A stretch of 7,263 nucleotides of DNA, from positions 1-7,263 of the forward strand of contig CAYJKB010000067.1 in assembly GCA_964370625.1 (NCBI GenBank), given 5' to 3'. This DNA comes from CAYJKB01 sp964370625 (GTDB lineage Bacteria > Bacillota > Clostridia > Oscillospirales > Butyricicoccaceae). The position numbers and the translations under genes are program-made. Positions 1 to 5,496 of this stretch are shown here, in pieces (the first letter of the stretch is position 1; every line of letters starts with the position of its first letter). The notes below the pieces were generated by a model. It had not been told where the DNA came from. It did not search any database and saw only the letters and a program-made list of their open reading frames with translations.

Positions 1-17
1 TCACCACCACACCCTTT

Positions 18-23
18 TGTCAA
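18..23 (-). promoter_or_regulatory. Possible -35 box of a leftward gene outside the window
   Basis: Read on the minus strand, these bases are TTGACA, the consensus sigma-A -35 hexamer. They lie downstream of the AraC-type gene in non-coding sequence. With a 17-bp spacer the -10 box would fall just beyond base 1, so the promoter cannot be confirmed. If real, it drives a minus-strand gene to the left of the window. The rest of 1-110 is AT-rich, with no ORF, and I could not find a convincing terminator for the AraC-type gene there. Confidence 0.35.
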
Positions 24-110
24 CACTTTATTTTACTTTTTTTCCACTTTTTTCGACATTTAAAAATATGCACTCAAAAACCTCTATTCTCTTACATTAT
101 ATATATAGAA

Positions 111-494
111 TTATAAATATAGTTTTCCATCTAGTTTTGCTGGTTTTTTAAGTGGTGTATTCTTAATAAATTCAGTTGGTGTCACTGCAAATCTTTTTTT
201 AAAGACTTTTGAAAAGTAATTTCCACATGAAAAACCTACAGCTTGTGCAGCAATTTCAATTGAAAAATCTCCACTTTCCAAAAGTTCTTTTGCTTTTTCT
301 AATTTGAAATCAACTAAGTATTTATTCGGAGATGTTCCTACCTGGGATGAAAATTCTCTTATTAAATGATTTTTTGATACACCTAATGTTTCTGCAATTT
401 CGCTCACTCCTAAAACTTGCATATAATCTTCTTCTATAATCATCAAGCATTTTTGAATTAATCTTGAATGTTCTTTTTTGCTCAACATCAACAT
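111..494 (-). CDS. AraC/XylS-family transcriptional regulator, DNA-binding domain only
   Basis: This 127-residue protein consists almost entirely of an AraC-type double helix-turn-helix domain, about the size of MarA or SoxS, with no ligand-binding or response-regulator domain. The first HTH lies around residues 27-45 (VSEIAETLGVSKNHLIREF). The second lies around residues 78-100, with the family pattern IAAQAVGFSCGNYFSKVFKK followed by TPTEF near residues 106-110. It probably binds DNA as a monomer or works with a partner protein. It is divergent from the MsmX-like ATPase gene across 129 bp, so it is a natural candidate to regulate that gene and itself. The start at 494 has GAAGGG four bases upstream; an in-frame ATG at 488 (third codon) lies 10 bases from the same Shine-Dalgarno and is equally plausible. 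The ligand or signal cannot be told from the sequence. Confidence 0.85.
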   Translation of the reverse strand: MLMLSKKEHSRLIQKCLMIIEEDYMQVLGVSEIAETLGVSKNHLIREFSSQVGTSPNKYLVDFKLEKAKELLESGDFSIEIAAQAVGFSCGNYFSKVFKKRFAVTPTEFIKNTPLKKPAKLDGKLYL

Positions 495-543
495 TTTACC
501 CTTCTTATCAATTTGTTACCTATATAATCAATATTTTACCCTT
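493..543. repeat. Direct repeat ATTTTACCCTT, two copies 40 bp apart
   Basis: The 11-mer ATTTTACCCTT occurs at 493-503 and 533-543. AraC-family proteins often bind direct repeats. The first copy also contains the complement of the AraC-type gene's ribosome binding site (AAGGG) and start codon, and the second lies between the arms of the inverted repeat, against the -35 box of the rightward promoter. Binding to both copies could couple autoregulation with control of the ATPase gene. This is inferred from position only. Confidence 0.4.
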
Positions 544-560
544 GATATGTTGATTATATA
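521..560. repeat. Perfect 11-bp inverted repeat, candidate operator
   Basis: TATATAATCAA at 521-531 is exactly the reverse complement of TTGATTATATA at 550-560, with an 18-bp spacer. The arm centres are 29 bp apart, close to three helical turns. The right arm covers the -10 box of the leftward promoter and lies in the spacer of the rightward one. AT-rich palindromes arise by chance more easily in this kind of DNA, but an 11-bp perfect match at this exact place suggests a regulator site, perhaps for the adjacent AraC-type protein or for a dimeric regulator encoded elsewhere. Confidence 0.5.
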
Positions 561-570
561 CTATTACAAT
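542..570 (+). promoter_or_regulatory. Sigma-A-type promoter of the MsmX-like gene
   Basis: TTGATA (542-547), a 17-bp spacer and TACAAT (565-570) form a good vegetative promoter reading right. The expected start is near 577, giving a leader of roughly 45 nt before the ATG at 624. The right arm of the inverted repeat (550-560) sits in the spacer, so a protein bound there could block or remodel polymerase binding. Confidence 0.65.
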
Positions 571-581
571 ATAAATAACAA
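553..581 (-). promoter_or_regulatory. Sigma-A-type promoter of the AraC-family gene
   Basis: On the minus strand, TTGTTA (581-576) is followed by a 17-bp spacer and a consensus TATAAT (558-553). Transcription would start near 546, giving a leader of about 50 nt before the start codon at 494. The element overlaps the opposing promoter of the MsmX-like gene (542-570), so the two promoters probably cannot be occupied by polymerase at the same time. The -10 box lies inside the right arm of the 11-bp inverted repeat. Confidence 0.65.
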
Positions 582-623
582 GTTTATATTTATTATTTTT
601 AAATAAATTTTTAGGAGGCTATT

Positions 624-1775
624 ATGGCAGGTATTACTTTAAAGAACATTAAAAAAGTTTACGAGGGCGACGTTGTTGCTGTACATGAATTTAATCTTGA
701 GATTAAAGATAAAGAATTTATTATTCTTGTAGGCCCTTCTGGTTGTGGTAAATCAACTACTCTTCGTATGATTGCAGGTCTTGAAGAAATTTCTTCAGGT
801 GAATTACATATCGGTGATAGATTAGTTAACGATGTTTCACCAAAAGATCGTGATATTGCAATGGTTTTCCAAAACTATGCACTTTATCCACATATGACTG
901 TGTACCAAAATATGGCTTTTGGTCTTAAACTTCGTAAAGAAGATCCAGCTGAAATTGACAGAAAAGTTCAAGAAGCTGCTAAAATCCTAAGCATAGACCA
1001 ATACCTAAACCGTAAACCTAAAGCTTTATCCGGCGGTCAACGTCAACGTGTTGCTTTAGGACGTGCAATGGTTCGTAATCCTTCCGTTTTCTTACTTGAT
1101 GAACCACTTTCAAACCTTGATGCTAAACTTCGTACAACAATGCGTACAGAAATTTCTAAACTTCATAAACGTCTTCAAACTACATTTATTTATGTAACAC
1201 ATGACCAAGTTGAAGCTATGACAATGGCTGATAGAATTGTTGTTATGAAAGATGGATTTATTCAACAAGTTGATACTCCTCAAAATCTGTATGATCATCC
1301 TTGCAATCTTTTTGTTGCTGGATTTATCGGTTCACCTCAAATGAACTTTATTGATTGTGTAATTTCTAAAGATGGCGATGAATTCTACGCAAGTTATTCT
1401 AACTTTAAACTTCATCTTCCAGCTGGACGTTTTGACCATGATATTATGACTGATTACATTGGAAAAACCGTTGTTTTAGGTATCCGTCCAGAAGATTTAC
1501 ATAGAGAATCTTTATTCCTTGATGGTCCTTTTGCTAGTGTAATTGAAGCTGAAGTAGAAATCGCTGAAATGATGGGTTCTGAAATATTTATGTATCTTAT
1601 TACTGGTGGACAAAAAATTATAGTTAAAACTCCACCTCGTTCTGGTGCTAAAGATGGTGAAACTATCAAGCTTGGTCTTGATACTAATAAAATTCACCTA
1701 TTTGATAAAGAAACTTCTAAAGTTATTTCTTCTCAAATTAACAAATCTAAGTCAACTGTAGAACTTAATAAATAA
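624..1775 (+). CDS. msmX: Sugar ABC transporter ATP-binding protein, MsmX/UgpC/MalK type
   Basis: This cytoplasmic ATPase of a CUT1-type carbohydrate importer has 383 residues, in the normal range for the family. It has Walker A GPSGCGKST (37-45), Q-loop Gln83, signature LSGGQ (135-139), Walker B VFLLDEP (155-161), the D-loop SNLD and H-loop His193. A C-terminal TOBE/MalK-like regulatory domain follows from about 240, with the typical GIRPEDL at 286-292. AGGAGG at 613-618, five bases from the ATG, fixes the start. No sugar-binding protein or permease gene adjoins it. In Bacillus subtilis a stand-alone MsmX energises several sugar importers encoded elsewhere, and the same shared role is likely here. 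The gene symbol rests on that architecture and on overall similarity as remembered; the sugars carried cannot be read from the sequence. Confidence 0.9.
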   Translation: MAGITLKNIKKVYEGDVVAVHEFNLEIKDKEFIILVGPSGCGKSTTLRMIAGLEEISSGELHIGDRLVNDVSPKDRDIAMVFQNYALYPHMTVYQNMAFGLKLRKEDPAEIDRKVQEAAKILSIDQYLNRKPKALSGGQRQRVALGRAMVRNPSVFLLDEPLSNLDAKLRTTMRTEISKLHKRLQTTFIYVTHDQVEAMTMADRIVVMKDGFIQQVDTPQNLYDHPCNLFVAGFIGSPQMNFIDCVISKDGDEFYASYSNFKLHLPAGRFDHDIMTDYIGKTVVLGIRPEDLHRESLFLDGPFASVIEAEVEIAEMMGSEIFMYLITGGQKIIVKTPPRSGAKDGETIKLGLDTNKIHLFDKETSKVISSQINKSKSTVELNK

Positions 1776-1785
1776 TATTCCAACC

Positions 1786-1823
1786 TTTAAAAGTGTCAGT
1801 TATACTTAGCTGGCACTTTTAAA
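1786..1823 (+). terminator. Intrinsic terminator or attenuator after the MsmX-like gene
   Basis: A 14-bp stem pairs TTTAAAAGTGTCAG (1786-1799) with CTGGCACTTTTAAA (1810-1823), with a single U-G wobble and a 10-nt loop. The TTTT serving as U-tract is part of the stem (CACTTTT), a common arrangement in Firmicutes. It begins 10 bases after the ATPase stop codon and ends 22 bases before the DUF624 start. It either ends the transcript or lets only part of it continue into the next gene. Confidence 0.75.
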
Positions 1824-1845
1824 CCTATTTCGAAAGGGAAATTTT

Positions 1846-2508
1846 ATGTTTTTTAATAAACAAACTTCAAATACAAATTCTTCACCTAAACGTGGGATTG
1901 CTCTTTATTTTGATATATTAAAACGTGAATATTACACACTTTTTAAACTTAATATCTTTTTTATCGTCGCATCTATTCCGATAATTACAATCGGCCCTGC
2001 ATTATGTGCTGTTGGCAATGCTTGTGGCAGGCTGGTTCGTGATAAATCTGTTGATACACTATCTGATTTCATTGATGATTTTAAATCCAGTTTTAAACAA
2101 GGTTTGGTTTTGTCATTAATTTTTATTCTTTCAGTCTTTTTAATTGCTGTATCTTATATTTTTTATAGTTCTTATATGCCTACTTTTTCTTTCGTTACAC
2201 TTGCTATATTAATTATTTTTACAATTTGTTTCTCTTATATAGTCGTTATTGCATCAAATGTCCATTACACCACCTCACAAGTCATTAAAAATTCACTGGT
2301 ATTAATGTTCTCTAATGTTAAAACTTTTTTATATGTATTAATTCTAAGTATTTTATTTTTATTAATAAACATTGGACTTTTTCCATATAACATACCACTT
2401 TTACTTATTATTTCTTTTAGTTTGCATATATTTAATATCGTTTTCGCTGTTTTTCCATTGCTTAAAAAGTATGTATTTAAAAATAATCTTGAAGGTGATG
2501 AAGAATAG
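1846..2508 (+). CDS. DUF624 (YesL-like) integral membrane protein
   Basis: The protein has 220 residues, close to the usual size for DUF624/YesL proteins. A short soluble N-terminus is followed by about five hydrophobic segments, near residues 34-60, 85-107, 115-137, 158-180 and 182-206. The first carries the family-like pattern NIFFIVASIPIITIGPAL and is followed by a charged loop with GRLVRDKS. The C-terminus is short and acidic (EGDEE). AAAGGG lies seven bases before the ATG. The molecular function of the family is not established; members are often encoded with CUT1 sugar importers, which agrees with the upstream sugar ATPase. No separate promoter is obvious, so expression probably depends on read-through of the preceding hairpin. 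Confidence 0.8.
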   Translation: MFFNKQTSNTNSSPKRGIALYFDILKREYYTLFKLNIFFIVASIPIITIGPALCAVGNACGRLVRDKSVDTLSDFIDDFKSSFKQGLVLSLIFILSVFLIAVSYIFYSSYMPTFSFVTLAILIIFTICFSYIVVIASNVHYTTSQVIKNSLVLMFSNVKTFLYVLILSILFLLINIGLFPYNIPLLLIISFSLHIFNIVFAVFPLLKKYVFKNNLEGDEE

Positions 2509-2595
2509 ATTTACTAAATAATTATTTTTATTGCGTTCTAGTCTTATATAAAACTAAAAATCTACACACTATAGTCTACAAACAAAAATCAAAAC

Positions 2596-2638
2596 AAAAA
2601 GGTTGTTACGAAACAAAAACTTCGTAACAACCTTTTTT
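2596..2638. terminator. Strong bidirectional intrinsic terminator
   Basis: A perfect 17-bp inverted repeat pairs 2596-2612 (ending GGTTGTTACGAA) with 2621-2637 (starting TTCGTAACAACC), around an 8-nt loop. It has an A-run on the left and a T-run on the right, so it has the right form to end transcription in both directions. It serves the DUF624 gene on the plus strand and the amino-acid ATPase gene on the minus strand, whose stop codon (2639-2637) overlaps the edge of the stem. The 87 bases between the DUF624 stop and the stem (2509-2595) show nothing else I can support. Confidence 0.9.
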
Positions 2639-3356
2639 ACATTTTCCATTTTAGTATATTAGATAGAAATGATTGTAGCTTTTCAGTTTGTGGTGTTTTG
2701 AAAAGTTTTTCACTTTCTCCATATTCTGTGATTATACCTTCATCCATAAACATAACTTTTTCACATGAATTTAATGCAAACCCCATTTCATGAGTTGCTA
2801 TTATAAATGATAAATCTTCTTTTTTAAGCTCATTTATCACATTTAATACTTCTGATGTGTATTCAGGGTCTAGCGCTGATGTTGGTTCATCAAGCAGTAG
2901 CACTTTTGGTTTTGGTGCAACTGCACGAGCTATTGCAATTCTTTGTTTTTGTCCACCAGATAATTGTGCTGGTTTTTTTTCAGCTTCATTTTCAAGCCCA
3001 AAACGTTCTAGCAAATCATATGCACACTTTTTCGCATCATCTTGTGTTAAATTATGAACTTTTTCAAGTGGTAATGAAATATTTTGTACGGCATTCAAAT
3101 GTGAAAACAAGCCTGAATGTTGGAAAACAAAACCAACTTTACGTCTATATTCTGCACTATCATGAACTTCTAATCCCTTAAGTGATGCAACACCAGAAGT
3201 TTTATGCTCTAATCCGCCTAAAATTCTTAAAAGTGTAGATTTGCCACAGCCTGATTTTCCTATAATCGCAAGAGTATTTGCATAATCTGAAACCGTAATA
3301 TCACGCAAAACTTCTCTATCATAAGTTTTTTTGAGTTTATTAATTTCTATTTTCAT
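2637..3356 (-). CDS. Polar amino-acid ABC transporter ATP-binding protein (GlnQ/HisP type)
   Basis: This cytoplasmic ATPase is the last gene of the three-gene importer. From the preferred start it has 239 residues, typical for GlnQ/HisP/TcyN-like proteins. It has Walker A GKSGCGKST (33-41), Q-loop Gln79, signature LSGGQKQR (132-139), Walker B VLLLDEPTSALD (152-163) and H-loop His189 in ATHEMGFA. The frame is open to an ATG at 3383. I prefer the internal ATG at 3356 (MKIEINKL) because GAAAGGA lies nine bases upstream and family members begin just before the first beta strand. The coding region then overlaps the permease by 17 bp, consistent with translational coupling. The family predicts polar or charged amino acids or cystine as substrate; the ATPase itself does not reveal which. 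Confidence 0.92.
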   Translation of the reverse strand: MKIEINKLKKTYDREVLRDITVSDYANTLAIIGKSGCGKSTLLRILGGLEHKTSGVASLKGLEVHDSAEYRRKVGFVFQHSGLFSHLNAVQNISLPLEKVHNLTQDDAKKCAYDLLERFGLENEAEKKPAQLSGGQKQRIAIARAVAPKPKVLLLDEPTSALDPEYTSEVLNVINELKKEDLSFIIATHEMGFALNSCEKVMFMDEGIITEYGESEKLFKTPQTEKLQSFLSNILKWKM

Positions 3357-4119
3357 AAGAAAATTTCCTTTCAATATTCTCACTTATAAATGTAAGTGGC
3401 AAAGTTAATACAAGGTATAATATACCTAACACAAAATATCCTTCGAATAATTTTAAATTTATCGCTGTAATTTCTCTTATCGTTTGTGCTAATTCTATTA
3501 CAGAAATCATCGATAGCAATGAACTATCTTTGATAATTGATGCAAATTGTCCTGTTAATGCTGGAAGTGTTCTTGTTATTAGTTGTGGCAAAATCACATA
3601 GCGCACTGTCTGCATTTTTGTAAAACCTACAGCTTTCGATGCTTCTAGCTGTGTTTTGTCAAGTGATAGAAAACTTCCTCTAATTATTTCGCTAATATAT
3701 GCACCTTCAAAAATTGAAAGTATAATTACACCGCTTAAAAAACGATTTTCAATTCCAAAGGCAGTGCCTACAATATAATAAAATAGGTAAATCTGCATAA
3801 TCAGTGGTGTTCCACGAATTAACAGTACATAACCTTTAGCAAAATATTTTAGAATTAAAATTTTTGAACTTTGCATAACTGCACTAATTATCCCTAATAT
3901 TAGACTTAAAAAAAGGCTTGCTATACTTAAGTAAATCGTCATTAAAAAGCCATCAAGAAGTCTTGTATTATATTTAGTAATTAGTGAAAAATCAAAAGTT
4001 ATTCCCACACGTGACAATATAAACCAAAAGATTAAAATTGCTAAAACTGCTAATAACAAAATATTTGCACAAATTTTAAAAACTGAAGTGTTTTCCTTGT
4101 CTTCTAAAAAAAAACTCAT
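3340..4119 (-). CDS. Polar amino-acid ABC transporter permease (HisM/GlnP family)
   Basis: This membrane subunit has 259 residues, somewhat longer than the roughly 220-residue core because of an N-terminal hydrophobic helix (about 18-36) before the conserved domain. The HisM-type signature is present: RGTPLIMQIYLFYY at 102-115, EGAYISEIIRG at 138-148 and the EAA-loop EASKAVGFTKMQTVRYV from 159, which docks with the ATPase. Several other membrane helices follow the usual five-helix core, around 57-82, 96-120, 126-146, 186-212 and 227-246. A single permease gene implies a homodimer. The ATG overlaps the binding-protein stop codon as TAATG and lacks its own Shine-Dalgarno, so its translation is probably coupled to the upstream gene. 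Confidence 0.92.
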   Translation of the reverse strand: MSFFLEDKENTSVFKICANILLLAVLAILIFWFILSRVGITFDFSLITKYNTRLLDGFLMTIYLSIASLFLSLILGIISAVMQSSKILILKYFAKGYVLLIRGTPLIMQIYLFYYIVGTAFGIENRFLSGVIILSIFEGAYISEIIRGSFLSLDKTQLEASKAVGFTKMQTVRYVILPQLITRTLPALTGQFASIIKDSSLLSMISVIELAQTIREITAINLKLFEGYFVLGILYLVLTLPLTFISENIERKFSYENRN

Positions 4120-4964
4120 TATGATAAATCAAAAAACCATTTAAACCCTAATTCGTCAAATGCCTTTTTCTCCTCGCTTAAATATTTTTCAGAAAGTTCA
4201 TCAAATCCACCTTGTTCAGTATAATTTACTATAAATTCATTAATCTCTGTCAAAAGCTCTGTATTACCTGATTTAACTGCAACACCCCAATAATCTGTCT
4301 CTTGAAACGGCATAAATATAGCTTTTGTTGTTTCAGCATTAGCTACATTATTTCGATATATTGTAAGTTGATCATATAAAAATGCATCTGCTTTACCTTG
4401 TGCCACCTCTGTTACACAAGCACTTTCATCAGCAAGCACAATTATTTGTGCATTTGGTAAATTTGCTTCTGCCCACATATGTCCTGTTGAGCCACTTTTA
4501 ACTGCAACAGACATTTCTTCTGCATTTAAATCTTCTGCTGTTTCCACAGGGGAATTAATATTTACAAGCATAGCAAGAAGTGAATTTGCATATGGCTGTG
4601 AAAAGTCAACGGTTTCTTCTCTTGCCTCTGTTATAGTCATTGAAGATATAACCATGTCAGCCTTTTCTGTTTGAAGTGATGGAATAAGTCCATCCCATGC
4701 TGTATTTACAATTTCAACTTCACGCCCAACATAATCACCGATTGCATAAGCTAAATCAACACTTATTCCTGTTGGGTTTCCTTCATCATCTTTTGTTTCA
4801 AATGGAGGATATGCAAGCTCCATTGCAACAAGTAATTTATCTTCATTCGGCACATCTGAAGCCATATTTCCTTCATCTTTTGCTGAATTTTCGCCTGTAC
4901 ATCCTGTGAATATCAGCATTCCACTACATGCAATTAACGCTAGTGATTTAAAAAATTTCTTCAT
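4119..4964 (-). CDS. Amino-acid ABC transporter substrate-binding lipoprotein (SBP_bac_3 family)
   Basis: This is the extracellular, membrane-anchored receptor of the importer, 281 residues from the preferred start. MKKFF begins a lipoprotein signal peptide ending at LIFTGC, with Cys22 as the likely lipid-modified residue; Phe at the -3 position makes the lipobox slightly non-standard. The mature part has the family 3 fold signs: AYPPFE (51-56), GISVDLAYAIGD (66-77), SSMTITEARE (107-116) with the likely carboxylate-binding Arg115, VDFSQPYA (119-126), KSGSTG (156-161) and the ligand-contacting DQ near 198. The frame is open up to 5090, but GGAGG just upstream of the ATG at 4964 and the proper signal peptide select that start. 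It is the first gene of the operon. Polar amino acids or cystine are likely ligands; the exact one is unknown. Confidence 0.92.
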   Translation of the reverse strand: MKKFFKSLALIACSGMLIFTGCTGENSAKDEGNMASDVPNEDKLLVAMELAYPPFETKDDEGNPTGISVDLAYAIGDYVGREVEIVNTAWDGLIPSLQTEKADMVISSMTITEAREETVDFSQPYANSLLAMLVNINSPVETAEDLNAEEMSVAVKSGSTGHMWAEANLPNAQIIVLADESACVTEVAQGKADAFLYDQLTIYRNNVANAETTKAIFMPFQETDYWGVAVKSGNTELLTEINEFIVNYTEQGGFDELSEKYLSEEKKAFDELGFKWFFDLS

Positions 4965-4983
4965 AAAATCCTCCAAGTTTTTA

Positions 4984-5011
4984 TTTACATTTTCTGTATA
5001 TGTGCTATTAT
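4984..5011 (+). promoter_or_regulatory. Probable promoter of the HxlR-family gene
   Basis: TTTACA (4984-4989), a 16-bp spacer and TATTAT (5006-5011) form a moderate vegetative promoter reading right. Its -10 box overlaps that of the opposing importer promoter within the small palindrome CTATTATATAG (5005-5015). The predicted start near 5018 leaves a leader of about 75 nt that contains the AGTATC/GATACT inverted repeat. It is weaker than the opposing promoter, so the assignment is tentative. Confidence 0.45.
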
Positions 5012-5024
5012 ATAGGTGTATATG
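4995..5024. repeat. TGTATATG direct repeat flanking the shared -10 region
   Basis: TGTATATG occurs at 4995-5002 and 5017-5024, a start-to-start spacing of 22 bp, about two helical turns, so both copies face the same side of the helix. They bracket the -10 elements of both divergent promoters. This is a plausible regulator site, but the motif is short and AT-rich. Confidence 0.35.
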
Positions 5025-5035
5025 CTTTATGTAAA
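5007..5035 (-). promoter_or_regulatory. Sigma-A promoter of the amino-acid importer operon
   Basis: On the minus strand, TTTACA (5035-5030), a 17-bp spacer and a perfect TATAAT (5012-5007) form a strong promoter. Transcription would start near 5000, giving a leader of about 36 nt before the binding-protein ATG at 4964. The -35 box lies in the 12-bp palindrome CTTTATGTAAAG (5025-5036). The -10 box is shared on the opposite strand with the probable promoter of the HxlR-type gene. Confidence 0.75.
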
Positions 5036-5056
5036 GTAGGTACAACAAAGTTCTTA

Positions 5057-5073
5057 AGTATCTTTTTGATACT
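5057..5073. promoter_or_regulatory. AGTATC-N5-GATACT inverted repeat, candidate HxlR operator
   Basis: AGTATC (5057-5062) and GATACT (5068-5073) are perfect inverted repeats around TTTTT. HxlR/DUF24 dimers bind dyads of this size; the YodB operator, as remembered, has TACT/AGTA half-sites, which resemble the right half here. The site sits just upstream of the gene's AGGAGG, downstream of the predicted start of transcription and about 20 bp upstream of the importer's -35 box. It could therefore mediate autorepression and act on the importer promoter. Confidence 0.4.
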
Positions 5074-5093
5074 ATTAAATTAGGAGGCAATTT

Positions 5094-5417
5094 ATGAATT
5101 TACCACCCTGCCCTGTAGAAACTACATTACAACTCATCGGAAACAAATGGAAAATACTGATATTAAGAGATTTAATGGGAGGGACAAAGCGTTTTGGTGA
5201 ACTTAAGAAAAGTATTTCTGGTGTTTCACAAAAAGTTTTAACATCTCAACTGCGTGATATGGAGCAATGCGGACTTGTAAAACGCAAAATTTATGCCGAA
5301 GTTCCACCTCGTGTTGAATATAGCTTAACTGAAATCGGCTTAAGCTTATCTCCTGTATTAGATGCTTTAAAAGATTGGGGAATTGGCTATAAAACTCGAA
5401 CAATGCCTTTAGATTAA
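5094..5417 (+). CDS. HxlR/DUF24-family winged-helix transcriptional regulator
   Basis: The 107-residue protein is a typical single-domain HxlR regulator. It has the N-terminal CPVETTLQLIGNKWKILILR (6-25), the recognition region RFGELKKSISGVSQKVLTSQ (33-52), LRDMEQCGLV and the wing PPRVEYSLTEIG (71-82). Cys6 is at the position of the redox-active cysteine of thiol- and electrophile-sensing members such as YodB; a second cysteine, Cys59, is present. AGGAGG seven bases before the ATG fixes the start. It is divergent from the amino-acid importer across 129 bp, so control of that operon is the simplest proposal. If Cys6 is used for sensing, the link would suggest thiol or cystine-related transport, but this is inference. 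Confidence 0.93.
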   Translation: MNLPPCPVETTLQLIGNKWKILILRDLMGGTKRFGELKKSISGVSQKVLTSQLRDMEQCGLVKRKIYAEVPPRVEYSLTEIGLSLSPVLDALKDWGIGYKTRTMPLD

Positions 5418-5452
5418 TATTTTAAATCTGTTAAAAATGTTTAGATAATATT

Positions 5453-5486
5453 TAGTGTGTGATACTTATATTAATATCACACACTA
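5453..5486. terminator. Intrinsic terminator between convergent genes
   Basis: Perfect 12-bp arms TAGTGTGTGATA (5453-5464) and TATCACACACTA (5475-5486) enclose a 10-nt loop. On the plus strand TTTTTATTT follows directly, so it should terminate the HxlR-type gene efficiently. On the minus strand, where the ROK kinase gene ends at 5497, the hairpin is preceded by an A-run, but the following tract is less U-rich (TAAATATTATC), so termination in that direction may be weaker. Nothing else is recognised in the 79-bp gap. Confidence 0.88.
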
Positions 5487-5496
5487 TTTTTATTTC

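Noticed and set aside
495..623. Catabolite-repression (cre) site upstream of the sugar ATPase
   Set aside because: I looked for the TGNAANCGNNNNCA-type pattern by eye and found no acceptable match in this gap.
1110..1697. Minus-strand open frames inside the MsmX-like gene
   Set aside because: They are antisense to conserved ATPase and TOBE sequence, with no ribosome binding site or recognisable domain.
1776..1845. Riboswitch in the gap before the DUF624 gene
   Set aside because: At 70 bp, with one simple hairpin, there is no room for an aptamer; terminator or attenuator is the simpler reading.
2539..2556. Imperfect 18-bp palindrome TAGTCTTATATAAAACTA after the DUF624 gene
   Set aside because: Eight of nine pairs match but there is no loop, and the core TTATATAA is expected often in such AT-rich DNA. 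The strong terminator 40 bp downstream explains the region.
2855..3181. Plus-strand open frames opposite the amino-acid ATPase gene
   Set aside because: They are antisense to conserved Walker and signature motifs, have low-complexity His/Leu/Val/Ser-rich translations, and lack ribosome binding sites.
3357..3383. Nine extra residues at the start of the amino-acid ATPase
   Set aside because: The ATG at 3356 has a well-placed GAAAGGA and matches the family's usual N-terminus; the upstream ATG lies deeper in the permease gene without a comparable site.
4965..5090. N-terminal extension of the amino-acid binding protein up to 5090
   Set aside because: The extra 42 residues would precede a good lipoprotein signal peptide and run through the promoter. 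GGAGG just before the ATG at 4964 marks the real start.
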